Source: Methylomonas paludis (GTDB lineage: Bacteria > Pseudomonadota > Gammaproteobacteria > Methylococcales > Methylomonadaceae). From it: a stretch of 64,000 nt of DNA. This document shows, one piece after another, positions 19,527 through 29,202 of the stretch; the stretch's first letter is position 1, and the number at the start of each line of letters is the position of its first letter. The translations under genes and the position numbers were made by a program. The stretch covers positions 186,001 through 250,000 of the forward strand of contig NZ_CP073754.1 in assembly GCF_018734325.1 (NCBI RefSeq). The letters are read 5' to 3'. The notes beneath the pieces were generated by a model. That model worked only from the letters and a program-made list of their open reading frames with translations. It ran no database searches and had not been told where the DNA came from.

Positions 19527-20168
19527 ATGAATCCAGTGTACCACCAGGCCAAATTCATCTGCAGTGCGCCCCGCCTCAAGGACGCACCACCAGATCAGGG
19601 CATGGAGATTGCTTTTGCCGGCCGCTCCAACGCCGGCAAGTCTAGCGCCATTAACACGCTGGTGCAGCAAACTGCTCTGGCGCGGGTCAGCAAAACGCCG
19701 GGCCGCACCCAGTTACTGAACTTTTTTGAGCTGGATGCCAAACGTAAACTGGTGGATTTACCGGGCTACGGTTATGCCAAAGTGCCGGAAGCCGTCAAGC
19801 GGGATTGGCACGCCATGATGGAAACATATCTGCACGAACGCAAAGCCTTGAGCGGCATCGTACTGGTAATGGATGTTCGTCATCCGCTCACCGAGTTTGA
19901 TTGGCAACTGGTCAGATGGTGTGAACACGCCAAATTACCTTTGCATATTCTGCTCACCAAGGCCGACAAATTAAATTTTGGCGCGGCCAAAAATACCTTG
20001 TTGAAAGTCCAGCGTGATTTAAGCGAAGTCAGTGTGGTGATAAGTTTGCAGTTATTTTCCTCATTGAAAAAAACCGGCACCAAAGAACTGCACAAATTAC
20101 TTGATGAATGGTTTCTGTTTTCCCAAAACAGCAAGCAAGCCCCAGCCATCGACACCGATATTGCCTGA
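19527..20168 (+). CDS. engB: ribosome-assembly GTPase EngB (YsxC/YihA)
   Basis: The 213-residue TRAFAC GTPase has G1 at [10 protein letters not shown] (residues 31-40), G3 in [12 protein letters not shown] and G4 in LTKADKL. It acts in late maturation of the large ribosomal subunit. It lies between divergent cytochrome c4 and convergent polA, the usual gammaproteobacterial neighbourhood. Confidence 0.95.
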   Translation: MNPVYHQAKFICSAPRLKDAPPDQGMEIAFAGRSNAGKSSAINTLVQQTALARVSKTPGRTQLLNFFELDAKRKLVDLPGYGYAKVPEAVKRDWHAMMETYLHERKALSGIVLVMDVRHPLTEFDWQLVRWCEHAKLPLHILLTKADKLNFGAAKNTLLKVQRDLSEVSVVISLQLFSSLKKTGTKELHKLLDEWFLFSQNSKQAPAIDTDIA

Positions 20169-20184
20169 TATATAAAATGTCCAG

Positions 20185-20222
20185 CGTAGCCAGGATGCAG
20201 CGATAGCGGAATCCGGGAATCA
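20185..20222. repeat. single REP palindrome between engB and polA
   Basis: GTAGCCAGGATGCAGCGATAG followed by CGGAATCCGGGAATC is a slightly degenerate copy of the palindrome that forms the core of the 164-bp array. It sits between two convergent stop codons, a common location for REP elements. Confidence 0.75.
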
Positions 20223-20251
20223 CATTGCCTGACAACTTGGGTAGCAAAGCA

Positions 20252-22966
20252 TTAATGCGCCTCATCCCAGTTCAGGCCGCTTCCCACGTCCACCACCAGC
20301 GGTACATCCAGCTCAGCCGCCGCACTCATAATCCGGCGAATATTGGCAATGCAGTCCTCTAATTGAGCGTCCGCCACTTCAAACACCAGTTCGTCATGCA
20401 CCTGCATAATCATTTTTAAATCCGCCCCACTGTGGTATATCCACTGATCGCAAGCCAGCATGGCGCGTTTGATAATATCGGCGGCACTGCCCTGCATAGG
20501 GGCGTTAATGGCGGTACGTTCGGCATATTGGCGTTGGGCCGGATTGCGGGCATTGATATCAGGCAAATACAGGCGGCGGCCAAACAGCGTTTCCACATAA
20601 CCTTGCTGCCGGGCCAGTTCGCGGATATTATCCATATATTGCTTCACCCCTGGATAACGACTGAAATACAAATCAATATACGATTGAGCTTGATTGCGCG
20701 ACATGCCCAACTGCTGAGCCAGGCCAAATGCCGACATACCGTAAATCAGACCAAAATTAATGGCTTTGGCGGAACGGCGTAAATCATGAGTCACCTGATC
20801 CAATGCCACACCGAATACCTCCGCTGCAGTGGCGCTATGCACATCCACCCCTTGCGAAAAAGCCGCCAGCAGGCCGGCATCACCGGACAAATGCGCCATG
20901 ATACGCAACTCAATCTGCGAATAATCGGCCGCCACCATGGCATAGCCGGGCGGTGCAATAAAAGCCTGACGAATTTTTCGGCCTTCTTCACTACGAATCG
21001 GAATGTTTTGCAGATTGGGGTCACTGGAAGATAAACGTCCGGTAGCCGCCACCGCTTGATGATAAGAAGTATGCACCCGACCGGTTTTGGCATTGACCTG
21101 TTGCGGCAATTTATCCGTATAAGTCGATTTCAACTTACTCAGGCTGCGAAAATCCAGAATCAGTTTAGGCAAAGGGTAGTCTAACGCCAGCTCCTGCAGT
21201 ACAGATTCATCGGTAGACGGTTGGCCTTTGGGGGTTTTCTTCAAAACCGGCAAATTCAGACGGTCATACAAAATTTCCTGTATCTGCTTCGGCGAGCCCA
21301 GATTGAATACCGATCCAGCCAAATCATGCGCCTGCTGTTCCACGCTGATCATGCGCTGAGCCAGTTCCAGACTTTGCTGGGCCAACATGGCGCTGTCTAT
21401 CATCACCCCGTTGGCTTCAATACGGGTTATCACGCCAAGCAAGGGAATTTCTATATCATTATATAAAGCCCACAAGCGCGGGTGTTGTTGCAGTTGTTCA
21501 GACAGGGTTAGATGCAAACGCAGGGTAATATCGGCGTCTTCGGCGGCATATTCAGCGGCCTGTTCGACAGCTACTTCCTGAAAACCGATTTGCTTGGCGC
21601 CCTTGCCGGCAATATCCTCATAATGTATGGTGTCCACGCCCAAATAATGCTTGGCCAGATCATCCATATTATGTTTACTGGCCGTGCTGTTCAACACATA
21701 AGATTCCAGCATAGTGTCGTGACGAACACCGCGCAAAGTAATGCCATGATTGCTCAGCACATGGGCATCGTATTTTAGGTTCTGACCAAGTTTGGCCTTG
21801 GCTTCGTCCTCCAGCAGCGGCTTTAAGCGGTTTAAAATAGCCTGACGCTCAAGTTGAACCGGAGCATCGGTATATTCATGCGCCAGCGGCACATAAGCCG
21901 CCTGTCCGGCTGTCACCGCAAATGACACGCCAACAATTTCGGCCTCGCTATAATTCAGGCTGGTGGTTTCAGTATCAAAGGCAAACAACTCGGCCTGCTC
22001 AAGTCTGTTCAACCAGCTATCAAACTCAGTCTGTTCCAGAATCAATTGATAATCTTTAACTGGCACAGCCGGAGCCGGTGCTGGGGTTTGCGGCTGAGCG
22101 CTGCCGGTTTCGTTCAGGGTTTTCAGCCAACTGCTAAAGCCCAGATTACCCAATTGCTCGCGCAAGCCGGCAATATCCGGCTCGCGGCGTTTCAAATCCG
22201 CCAAGGAATAATGCAAAGCTACATCACATTTAATCGTGGTCAAAGTACGGGATAAGGGTAATTGCGCCAGACTGCTGCGCAAATTCTCGCCTATCTTGCC
22301 CTTAATCTGATCAGCATGTGCCATCAGATTGTCCAAATCACCGTATTCCTGCAACCATTTAGCGGCGGTTTTCGGCCCAACTTTCGGCACGCCGGGAATG
22401 TTGTCAACCGCATCGCCCATCAAGGCCAGATAATCAATAATCTGTTCCGGTTTCACCCCAAATTTGTCTATCACGCCTTGAATGTCCAGCACACTATTGG
22501 TCATCGTGTTTTCCAGAGTGATCTGCTCCGTCACCAATTGCGCCATATCCTTGTCGCCGGTGGAAATAATCACCTCCAAGCCCTGCCGGGCTGCATTCTG
22601 GGCCAGACTGCCCAACACATCATCCGCTTCCACACCGTTTTCAATAATTAAAGGCAAACCCAGAGTACGGATCAAATCATGCAGCGGCTGAATCTGCACT
22701 CTTAACTCATCCGGCATTGGTGGCCGGTGAGATTTATATTCATCATATAAATCATGCCGAAAAGTCTTGCCCGGCGCATCAAACACCACCGTAAAATAAG
22801 GCGTATTGTAATCACTGATCAATTTACGCAACATATTGGATACCCCGTAAATGGCGTTAGTCGGTTCGCCACGGGCATTAGTCAACGGCGGCACGGCATG
22901 AAAAGCGCGAAACAAAAACGACGAGCCATCAACGAGTATCAGTTTTGGGGCAGCAGAATCGGACAT
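20252..22966 (-). CDS. polA: DNA polymerase I
   Basis: The 904-residue enzyme has three domains: a 5' nuclease (LILVDGSSFLFRAFHAV at the N-terminus), an intact 3'-5' exonuclease (FAFDTETTSLNYSEAE, the D-x-E pair), and the polymerase with motif A (DYSQIELRIMAHLSGD), motif B (RRSAKAINFGLIYGMS) and motif C (MQVHDELVFEV). The start MSDSAAPKL at 22966 is chosen because homologues start here; a 21-codon upstream extension has no support. Length is close to the 928 residues of E. coli Pol I. Confidence 0.95.
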   Translation of the reverse strand: MSDSAAPKLILVDGSSFLFRAFHAVPPLTNARGEPTNAIYGVSNMLRKLISDYNTPYFTVVFDAPGKTFRHDLYDEYKSHRPPMPDELRVQIQPLHDLIRTLGLPLIIENGVEADDVLGSLAQNAARQGLEVIISTGDKDMAQLVTEQITLENTMTNSVLDIQGVIDKFGVKPEQIIDYLALMGDAVDNIPGVPKVGPKTAAKWLQEYGDLDNLMAHADQIKGKIGENLRSSLAQLPLSRTLTTIKCDVALHYSLADLKRREPDIAGLREQLGNLGFSSWLKTLNETGSAQPQTPAPAPAVPVKDYQLILEQTEFDSWLNRLEQAELFAFDTETTSLNYSEAEIVGVSFAVTAGQAAYVPLAHEYTDAPVQLERQAILNRLKPLLEDEAKAKLGQNLKYDAHVLSNHGITLRGVRHDTMLESYVLNSTASKHNMDDLAKHYLGVDTIHYEDIAGKGAKQIGFQEVAVEQAAEYAAEDADITLRLHLTLSEQLQQHPRLWALYNDIEIPLLGVITRIEANGVMIDSAMLAQQSLELAQRMISVEQQAHDLAGSVFNLGSPKQIQEILYDRLNLPVLKKTPKGQPSTDESVLQELALDYPLPKLILDFRSLSKLKSTYTDKLPQQVNAKTGRVHTSYHQAVAATGRLSSSDPNLQNIPIRSEEGRKIRQAFIAPPGYAMVAADYSQIELRIMAHLSGDAGLLAAFSQGVDVHSATAAEVFGVALDQVTHDLRRSAKAINFGLIYGMSAFGLAQQLGMSRNQAQSYIDLYFSRYPGVKQYMDNIRELARQQGYVETLFGRRLYLPDINARNPAQRQYAERTAINAPMQGSAADIIKRAMLACDQWIYHSGADLKMIMQVHDELVFEVADAQLEDCIANIRRIMSAAAELDVPLVVDVGSGLNWDEAH

Positions 22967-23074
22967 TTGCAGTCTGTAGGCATAGGTTAGGTTGGCGGCA
23001 ACGATACAGGGCCAGGGGGCTGGGTGCAAGTGGATATTGTTGCCGCAGGGGATGTTGGCTAAGACTTTACCAGG

Positions 23075-23270
23075 AAATTTTTGTCACTATTCAGCCTATT
23101 GAAAAGTAGTCTCGTAGCCTCGATGCAACGCAGTGGAATCGAGGAACATCGAAGCAGATTGCCCCAAAAATCCAATAGGATGTTTCAAAGCCGTTTACTC
23201 AAATCACTTAAACGTCAAAACCTCAATTTCGCAACGCTGAATCGAGGCTACTCTGAATAGTTACAAATTT
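23075..23270. mobile_element. 196-bp MITE-like element with long terminal inverted repeats
   Basis: AAATTTTTGTCACTATTCAG at the left (23075-23094) is the inverted match of CTGAATAGTTACAAATTT at the right (23253-23270), differing by two extra T and one base. Inside is a REP-type palindrome GTAGCCTCGATGC...GTGGAATCGAGG at 23114. It shares its ACTATTCAG terminus with the 19068 element. No gene is encoded. Confidence 0.7.
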
Positions 23271-23274
23271 CTTA

Positions 23275-23520
23275 GTCATGTAGGGTGGCTTCGCCGCCAG
23301 GCAAGCCATCAAAACTTCGCGGGTGTTAGGTGTTTAGCTATCGCAAAAACACCCAGCGCAACGGGCTAGCATAGCCTGCATCATCACGCCCCGTAGCCTC
23401 GATGCAACGCAGTGGAATCGAGGGATTCGCAGCGTAGCCTTAATCAAACCAGGGTCAGCGCAATTCAACAATGCCCTCTACCGCTTGAGCCAAAATCAAT
23501 TATTAACCCAAACGTAGCCT
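23275..23520. repeat. dispersed long repeat with a CCTCGAT/ATCGAGG palindrome
   Basis: The blocks are GTAGGGTGGCTTCGCCGCC, CGCGGGTGTTAGGTGTTTAG, GTAGCCTCGATGCAACGCAG (23393), CGCAGCGTAGCCTTAATC, AGGGTCAGCGCAATTCAAC and CGCTTGAGCCAAAATC. The same blocks in the same order occur at 7060-7290 and 59620-60440. No coding capacity is evident. Confidence 0.75.
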
Positions 23521-23622
23521 TAAAAAACACCCAGCTGTAGGATGCACTAAACGCAGGGCAGCACATCATTTCAAGCTAACTGATTGTTTAAAAAGGTCAT
23601 ACAATATTATGCTGAATAATTA
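23521..23622. repeat. right part of a MITE-like copy
   Basis: TTAAAAAACACCCAGC, GATGCACTAAACGCAGG, then TTGTTTAAAAAGGTCAT and the terminal GCTGAATAATTA (23611-23622) match the right two thirds of the 19068-19197 element. The left terminus is missing and the long dispersed repeat adjoins it. Confidence 0.65.
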
Positions 23623-23663
23623 CCAATTCATTTAAGATTTGTATCAATAGCGCAGTCACTTCG

Positions 23664-24638
23664 CTAATTCAAACCATCCAGTTTCAACATGCTGCCGATA
23701 CTATGCCCAAAACTTGCGCCCAGTTTGCCGGCCAAACGATCCAGCAAATGTTCCTGCGGAGTAAAATTGACCTTTTGTTCAGTACCCAATACATCGCGGG
23801 CCACCGAATCGATACTGCCGAAATCATCGGCCAAACCCAGTTTCACACCATCGGTACCAGCCCAGACCAGTCCGGAAAATAATTGCCCGGCATCGGCTGC
23901 CTTGATTCGATCGCCACGGCTTTCCCTAATCGCCGTAATGAATTGCTGATGCACTTCATCCAGTTGGGTTTGCATGTGCAGGGCCTCCTCCTTTTTCACC
24001 GGCGAAAAAGGATCCAGTAAGGCTTTGTGGGTACCGGCGGTCAGCAGGCGGCGCTCAATGCCCAGTTTATCCATCACATTAGTAAAGCCAAAGCCGTTCA
24101 TGATCACACCAATAGAGCCTATCAGGCTGGATTGACTGACATAGATTTTGTCACTGGCTGCCGCCACGTAATAACCGCCTGATGCACAAATATCAGCCAC
24201 CACGCTATAGAAGGGCAGATCAGGGTGGAGTTTTTTCAGACGTTTGATTTCTTCGTAAATATAGGCAGATTCCACCGGACTGCCGCCAGGTGAGTTGATG
24301 CTCAAAATCACCCCCAGCGTGTTTTTATCTTTGACGGCATCCTGCAGACCGGCAATCACTGTTTTAGCCGTGCTGTCCTCGCCGATCACACCGTGCACAT
24401 CGACAATGGCGACATGTTTTTTATCCCCGTTGCTCATATCCCCACTAAATTCCGGATATATCGAGAAAGCCAGAATCGCGCTCAGATAGCCAAATGCCAG
24501 CAGTTTAAAAAAGATACCCCAGCGTCGGGCCTTTTTTTGTTCTTGCAGGGCGGCCAAGGCCAGATTTTCAATTAGCTGTCTTTCCCAACCGCTTGCCTGG
24601 GTTTCGGCATGTTGTTCTTGATCCTGATGGTTTGTCAC
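23664..24638 (-). CDS. sppA: S49 family signal peptide peptidase (SppA-type)
   Basis: The 324-residue protein has one N-terminal membrane anchor (about residues 41-62) and a periplasmic S49 protease domain: ILSINSPGGSPVESAYIYEE, nucleophile S153 in CASGGYYVAAA, and general base K205 in TAGTHKALLDPFSP. It is the short 36-kDa form rather than the duplicated E. coli SppA. It degrades leftover signal peptides in the inner membrane. It follows the HAD and rluC genes after 4 bases, so the three form an operon. Confidence 0.9.
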   Translation of the reverse strand: MTNHQDQEQHAETQASGWERQLIENLALAALQEQKKARRWGIFFKLLAFGYLSAILAFSIYPEFSGDMSNGDKKHVAIVDVHGVIGEDSTAKTVIAGLQDAVKDKNTLGVILSINSPGGSPVESAYIYEEIKRLKKLHPDLPFYSVVADICASGGYYVAAASDKIYVSQSSLIGSIGVIMNGFGFTNVMDKLGIERRLLTAGTHKALLDPFSPVKKEEALHMQTQLDEVHQQFITAIRESRGDRIKAADAGQLFSGLVWAGTDGVKLGLADDFGSIDSVARDVLGTEQKVNFTPQEHLLDRLAGKLGASFGHSIGSMLKLDGLN

Positions 24639-24642
24639 TCGG

Positions 24643-25299
24643 TTAAGCCTCGTTAAATAATTCCAGTAAATCGGTAGGATAATCCAGACAAAATAAAGGC
24701 TGGTATTGTTCTAAAATATCGGCAGAATGTGCGCCGCAGGTCACGCCAACTGCGGCTATGCCGGCATTGAGCGCCATCTGCAAATCGTGTATCGAATCAC
24801 CTATCATCAAGGTACGCTGCTTATCAATACCCAGTTCCGTCACAATTTCATTCAGCATTAGCGGATCGGGTTTGGATGCGGTCTGATCAGAGCTGCGCGT
24901 GGTGCAAAACAAATCGCTTACTTGGCAAGCCTGCATCACCTGTTGCAAACCGGTGGATTTTTTCCCGGTCGCTACAGCCAGACGGTAGCCGCTTTCGCGC
25001 AATTGTTGCAGCATTTCATACACGCCCGGAAACAGGTCGGCGCGGCTGATTAACCGGGACGAAAAAGTCCGGCTATATTGTTTGACGATCAATTGGCGTT
25101 TGGTCTCATCAACATCCGGAAATAAGGCGGCTATGGCGTTTTCAATACTCAAACCAATGATGTCCTTGGCGGCTTGGGTCGGCGGCACCGGGCAGTCATA
25201 TTGTTCGGCAGCCTGTTGGATACAATGCACTATCCAGTCCACCGAGTCCATCAGCGTGCCGTCCCAGTCAAAAATAATTAAATCAAAGCGGTTTTTCAT
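24643..25299 (-). CDS. HAD-superfamily phosphatase (phosphoglycolate phosphatase-like)
   Basis: This 218-residue HAD hydrolase has nucleophile D11 and acid D13 in FDWDGTLMDSVDWI, the motif II/III region VATGKKSTG and motif IV MIGDSIHDLQMA. It lies between rluC and sppA and overlaps the end of rluC by 17 bases. HAD genes in this position are conserved in gammaproteobacteria and usually annotated Gph-like, but the natural substrate is not established. Confidence 0.88.
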   Translation of the reverse strand: MKNRFDLIIFDWDGTLMDSVDWIVHCIQQAAEQYDCPVPPTQAAKDIIGLSIENAIAALFPDVDETKRQLIVKQYSRTFSSRLISRADLFPGVYEMLQQLRESGYRLAVATGKKSTGLQQVMQACQVSDLFCTTRSSDQTASKPDPLMLNEIVTELGIDKQRTLMIGDSIHDLQMALNAGIAAVGVTCGAHSADILEQYQPLFCLDYPTDLLELFNEA

Positions 25300-26242
25300 G
25301 GCTGAGTAAAAGTTCCAAATCTTCTGGTAATGGGGCGTTAAAACTTAAGGCTGCGCCAGTGACCGGATGGGCAAATTGTAATTGTTCGGCATGTAAAAAT
25401 AAGCGTTTATGGCCGCGCTTTTTAAAGGCCTTATTGGTGGCATCGTCACCATAGCGGTCATCGGCTATGATAGGGTGGCCCAACCAGGCGGCATGTACCC
25501 TAATCTGATGGGTTCTGCCGGTTTTAGGGGCCGCATGAACCAAAGTGGTATCCTGAAACTGTTTTAAGCGGGTAAACAGCGTTTCGGCAGATTTTCCGGC
25601 TTGACTAACCACGACCATGCGTTCGCCGCCGTTCTGGATATTTTTCAACAAAGGCACATCCACCACCTGTTTTTTATGCTTGAACTGGCCGGCCAGCAGG
25701 GCCAGATAAGTTTTGCGTATGCCGTCCCCTCTGAACAACTCGTGCAGCAGTTTCAGCACCGAACGCTTTTTGGCGATCAACAGACAGCCGGATGTTTCCT
25801 TATCCAGCCTATGCACCAGCTCCAGAAATTTCTGCTGAGGTCTGATCTGGCGCAAGGCCTCAATCACGCCGGAATTGATGCCGCTGCCGCCATGCACAGC
25901 AAAGCCGGCAGGTTTGTTTAACACGATAAAGCCATCGTCTTCGTAAATGATGTGGTTTTCCAGGCTGTATTTCAAACTGGGCTGGACAATAATGTCAGCC
26001 GGTTTTTCCGCCACTCTTACCGGTGGAATACGCACAATATCGCCAATTTCCAGCTTGTAGCTGACATCGGCCCGGCCTTTATTGACTCGTACCTCGCCTT
26101 TGCGGACCAGCCGGTATATTCGGGTTTTGGGCACACCTTTAAGATAGCCAATCAGGAAATTATCCAGGCGTTGTTCGTGGTTTGCCTCGGTTATCTCCAG
26201 CCAATGGACTTGTGAATTAATCTGGTTTTCTGGGTTCTTCAT
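25283..26242 (-). CDS. rluC: 23S rRNA pseudouridine synthase RluC
   Basis: The 319-residue product (start MKNPENQINSQVHWLEI) has an S4 RNA-binding domain (about residues 25-75) and a RluA-type catalytic domain with D147 in LVHRLDKETSGCLLIAKK. It forms pseudouridines at positions 955, 2504 and 2580 of 23S rRNA in E. coli. An upstream in-frame ATG at 26299 exists but has no support. rluC is divergent from rne, the same arrangement as in E. coli. Confidence 0.93.
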   Translation of the reverse strand: MKNPENQINSQVHWLEITEANHEQRLDNFLIGYLKGVPKTRIYRLVRKGEVRVNKGRADVSYKLEIGDIVRIPPVRVAEKPADIIVQPSLKYSLENHIIYEDDGFIVLNKPAGFAVHGGSGINSGVIEALRQIRPQQKFLELVHRLDKETSGCLLIAKKRSVLKLLHELFRGDGIRKTYLALLAGQFKHKKQVVDVPLLKNIQNGGERMVVVSQAGKSAETLFTRLKQFQDTTLVHAAPKTGRTHQIRVHAAWLGHPIIADDRYGDDATNKAFKKRGHKRLFLHAEQLQFAHPVTGAALSFNAPLPEDLELLLSHEKPL

Positions 26243-26655
26243 GTGACAAATGATAACAATATATCGCCAAGCATGGTTTAAAATTGCTGCCATGAGCAAA
26301 GCTTGTTATATTAGGATGGTCTATCCTCGGATTGACTTCGGATTATAAAAATTTAGACACTAGATGTTCGGGTATTTATACCCTTACTAACCTAAGAATT
26401 TTTCGGGTTTTATCACTCAGCCCATGATGAGTGACCTGCATCCTTTGAATAGAGTTCGGTATAACAGATTTCCCCTAATTCAAGCGCCCGTCCCGGTAAG
26501 CACAACCCCTTACCGCTTCCAGAAAACGAGCATGATAGCTGTTTTTTTCACGCTGGCCGCTGACAATAAAAATTTGGGAAACCACGCCGCCTTTATCTGC
26601 GACAATCAAGCCTGTTTCATCTCTAGATTGGATGCATAGAATACAAGGAATAATA
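26243..26655 (+). promoter_or_regulatory. rluC-rne divergent control region and long rne leader
   Basis: About 410 bases hold the divergent promoters and the rne 5' leader. A hairpin TCACTCA (26413-26419) / TGAGTGA (26428-26434) is visible. In E. coli a long structured rne leader mediates autoregulation by RNase E. The length and place fit that, but sequence homology is not shown. No small gene is convincing here. Confidence 0.45.
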
Positions 26656-28863
26656 ATGAAAAGAATGCTTATCAATGCCACGCAGGCCGAAGAGCTGCGT
26701 GTTGCTTTGGTAGATGGTCAGAAACTTTACGATTTCGACATCGAAGTTCCTTCAAAAGAACAAAAAAAATCAAATATTTATAAAGGTATTATCACCAGAG
26801 TAGAGCCCAGTCTTGAGGCGGCCTTCGTCAATTACGGCGCAGAAAAACACGGCTTCTTGCCTTTAAAGGAAATTGCTCCGCAATACCGCAGTCATGATAC
26901 TGAAGATGGTAAGCCGGCCGGTAAAGCCAGTGTCCGGGAAGGCCAGGAAATTGTGGTTCAGATCGAAAAAGAAGAACGCGGCAACAAAGGTGCGGCCTTA
27001 ACCACCTATATCAGTCTGGCCGGCACCTATCTGGTGTTAATGCCCAATAATCCCAAAGCCGGCGGTATTTCCCGACGTATCGAAGGCGAAAACCGTAGCG
27101 AATTGCGTGAAACCATGGCGGCTCTGGAAATACCGGACACTATGGGCTTAATCATCCGCACAGCCGGTTCCGACAAAAATGTCGAAGAACTGCAATGGGA
27201 TCTAAATTACCTGATGCAACTGTGGGAAGCCATCGACCGCTCCAGTTCCGAACAGACCGCACCGTTTTTAATCTTTCAGGAAAGCAATGTCATTATTCGG
27301 GCATTACGCGATCATTTACGCGGTGATATCGACGAAATCCTCATCGACCAGGAAGCCTCATTCAAGCTGGTGCAAAACTTCCTGAAACAAGTGATGCCGC
27401 ACAATCTGCATAAAGCCAAACTTTATCAGGATAGTGTGCCCTTGTTCAGCCGTTACCAGATCGAAACCCAGATCGAGATGGCCTATAAGCGCGAAGTCAC
27501 CCTGCCATCGGGCGGCTCTATCGTCATAGACCACACCGAAGCACTGACCTCTATCGATATCAACTCTGCCCGTGCCACCAAGGGTAGCGATATCGAAGAA
27601 ACCGCACTCAATACCAATCTGGAAGCGGCGGATGAAATTGCCAGACAATTGCGTCTACGCGACCTTGGCGGTTTATTTGTCATCGATTTTATCGATATGA
27701 TGTCCAATAAGAACCAGCGCGATGTGGAAAACCGGTTGCGCGATGCCTTAAAAATCGACCGGGCCCGGATCCAGATTGGCCGCATTTCCCGGTTCGGCTT
27801 GATGGAAATGTCCAGACAGCGCCTAAGACCGTCATTGGGCGATTCCACCCAGCTAACCTGTCCGCGTTGTAAAGGTCAGGGCACCATCCGTAATGTCGAA
27901 TCAGTCACGCTGGCCGTGTTGCGTCTGATTGAAGAAGATGCCATGAAAAAAGGTACCGAGCGCGTCATTGCTCATTTACCGATAGATTGTGCGACCTTTT
28001 TACTCAACGAAAAGCGCGCAGCCATCCAGGAGCTTGAGGCTCGTTTAGGCGTCAGCATCGTAGTATTGCCCAGCAAACATCTGGAAACCCCGTCCTACGA
28101 CATAGAGCGCATTAAATCTCTGGAGGGTCTGGAAGATAAAGCCAGCCATCAGCATATCAAGGAAGAAGATATCAGCGTCCCGGAATTCGCCAAACAGGCC
28201 GGACCCAAATTCGAAAAAGCCGCTGTAAAAGAGTTTCTGCCCGATGCCCCGGTACCAGTACAAAACAAAAGAACCTCAACCAGTCTGATTCAGCGGTTCT
28301 GGCAAAAACTGATAGGCAAAACCATAGAAGCTGATATCAGCGAAAAACCCGCAGCCAATAGCGAAGAAAAACCCAAACAGGGTCGCAACAATAATCGTAA
28401 AGACAGAGTTGCCGGTCGCAATGGCAAGCGCCATAAACGTAACCCCAACCCCAATAATCCGAACAATCCCAATGCAGCGGTGGAAAACCCAAATCCTCAG
28501 GAAGCCAAGCCGCAGACGGAAAATAGCGGGGCAGTCGAAACTGCTGCCAAACCGGCTAATAATCCGGCTGGGACGCAGGAACGTACTTCGCGCCGTGGCC
28601 GTAATCGCCGCCGGCCGCGTAATGCCGGAGACAGAAAACCGGATGCCAATAGCGGCGTAGAGGGTAATCATCAGCATCAGGATAGACCGGTAAACGTCAA
28701 TAATCATGGCGAAAACGAAACCAGACAGCAGGCAGGTACCAGTTACGCCTATGAGTTTGCCGAACGCACCCAAAAATCCGAACAGCCGGCAGCACAACCA
28801 GCCGCTGAAACTTTCCGTCCCGAGCCGAATACCCGGCCAACGGGTACCGATTCCAGCGATTAA
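26656..28863 (+). CDS. rne: ribonuclease E, short C-terminal form
   Basis: The start [16 protein letters not shown] is preceded by AAGGA. The catalytic half has the S1 domain, [20 protein letters not shown] and [12 protein letters not shown] (the two metal-binding Asp), and the zinc link [14 protein letters not shown]. It initiates mRNA decay and processes rRNA and tRNA precursors. At 735 residues it is far shorter than the E. coli protein (1061); the tail is low-complexity, Arg/Asn/Pro-rich ([19 protein letters not shown] near residue 600), and could bind RNA or degradosome partners. Confidence 0.93.
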   Translation: MKRMLINATQAEELRVALVDGQKLYDFDIEVPSKEQKKSNIYKGIITRVEPSLEAAFVNYGAEKHGFLPLKEIAPQYRSHDTEDGKPAGKASVREGQEIVVQIEKEERGNKGAALTTYISLAGTYLVLMPNNPKAGGISRRIEGENRSELRETMAALEIPDTMGLIIRTAGSDKNVEELQWDLNYLMQLWEAIDRSSSEQTAPFLIFQESNVIIRALRDHLRGDIDEILIDQEASFKLVQNFLKQVMPHNLHKAKLYQDSVPLFSRYQIETQIEMAYKREVTLPSGGSIVIDHTEALTSIDINSARATKGSDIEETALNTNLEAADEIARQLRLRDLGGLFVIDFIDMMSNKNQRDVENRLRDALKIDRARIQIGRISRFGLMEMSRQRLRPSLGDSTQLTCPRCKGQGTIRNVESVTLAVLRLIEEDAMKKGTERVIAHLPIDCATFLLNEKRAAIQELEARLGVSIVVLPSKHLETPSYDIERIKSLEGLEDKASHQHIKEEDISVPEFAKQAGPKFEKAAVKEFLPDAPVPVQNKRTSTSLIQRFWQKLIGKTIEADISEKPAANSEEKPKQGRNNNRKDRVAGRNGKRHKRNPNPNNPNNPNAAVENPNPQEAKPQTENSGAVETAAKPANNPAGTQERTSRRGRNRRRPRNAGDRKPDANSGVEGNHQHQDRPVNVNNHGENETRQQAGTSYAYEFAERTQKSEQPAAQPAAETFRPEPNTRPTGTDSSD

Positions 28864-28894
28864 TTCAAATGACTGCGTTAATTTAGATTCGGGG

Positions 28895-28968
28895 TAACTA
28901 TTCGGCGCCCAAGCCTTTAAAAAAAGGCGATTGTAGGGTGTGCTAACCGCAGTGCAGCGCGTCCTTAG
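28895..28968. repeat. left part of a MITE-like copy
   Basis: TAACTATTCGGCGCCCAAG, a TTTAAAAAAAGG run and GTGTGCTAACCGCAGTGCAG follow the left half of the 19068 element. The right terminus is absent; the copy ends against the stop codon of the next leftward gene. Confidence 0.6.
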
Positions 28969-28977
28969 CTTTCACCG

Positions 28978-29202
28978 CTAGGGATGCGCAGTTGCTTCAG
29001 CTATCTGACTATGGTTATATTCAGCCAATAGCGCCAGTATTTCCGCTTCGCAACCGCCGCAGCCCGAACAGGCACCGGTAATTCTGGATATTCTGTCCAG
29101 ATTAACTATACCTTCGCCTATCAGCGCCTTGATTTGGGCTACGGAAGTACCGCTGCATGGGCAAATCGGTTTCGGTTTTGCTTCGGAAGGGGTTTGATTC
29201 AT
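28978..29202 (-). CDS. BFD-like [2Fe-2S] protein linked to modE
   Basis: This 74-residue protein has a BFD-like pattern: C14-P-C16 in KPICPCSGTS, then C45, C48 and C51 in GACSGCGGCEAE. Bacterioferritin-associated ferredoxins and the middle domain of NifU/NirB use C-X-C...C-X2-C to hold a 2Fe-2S cluster. It overlaps the modE stop by four bases (ATGA), so it is cotranscribed with modE. A role in Mo- or Fe-cluster electron transfer is inferred from this linkage. Confidence 0.75.
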   Translation of the reverse strand: MNQTPSEAKPKPICPCSGTSVAQIKALIGEGIVNLDRISRITGACSGCGGCEAEILALLAEYNHSQIAEATAHP

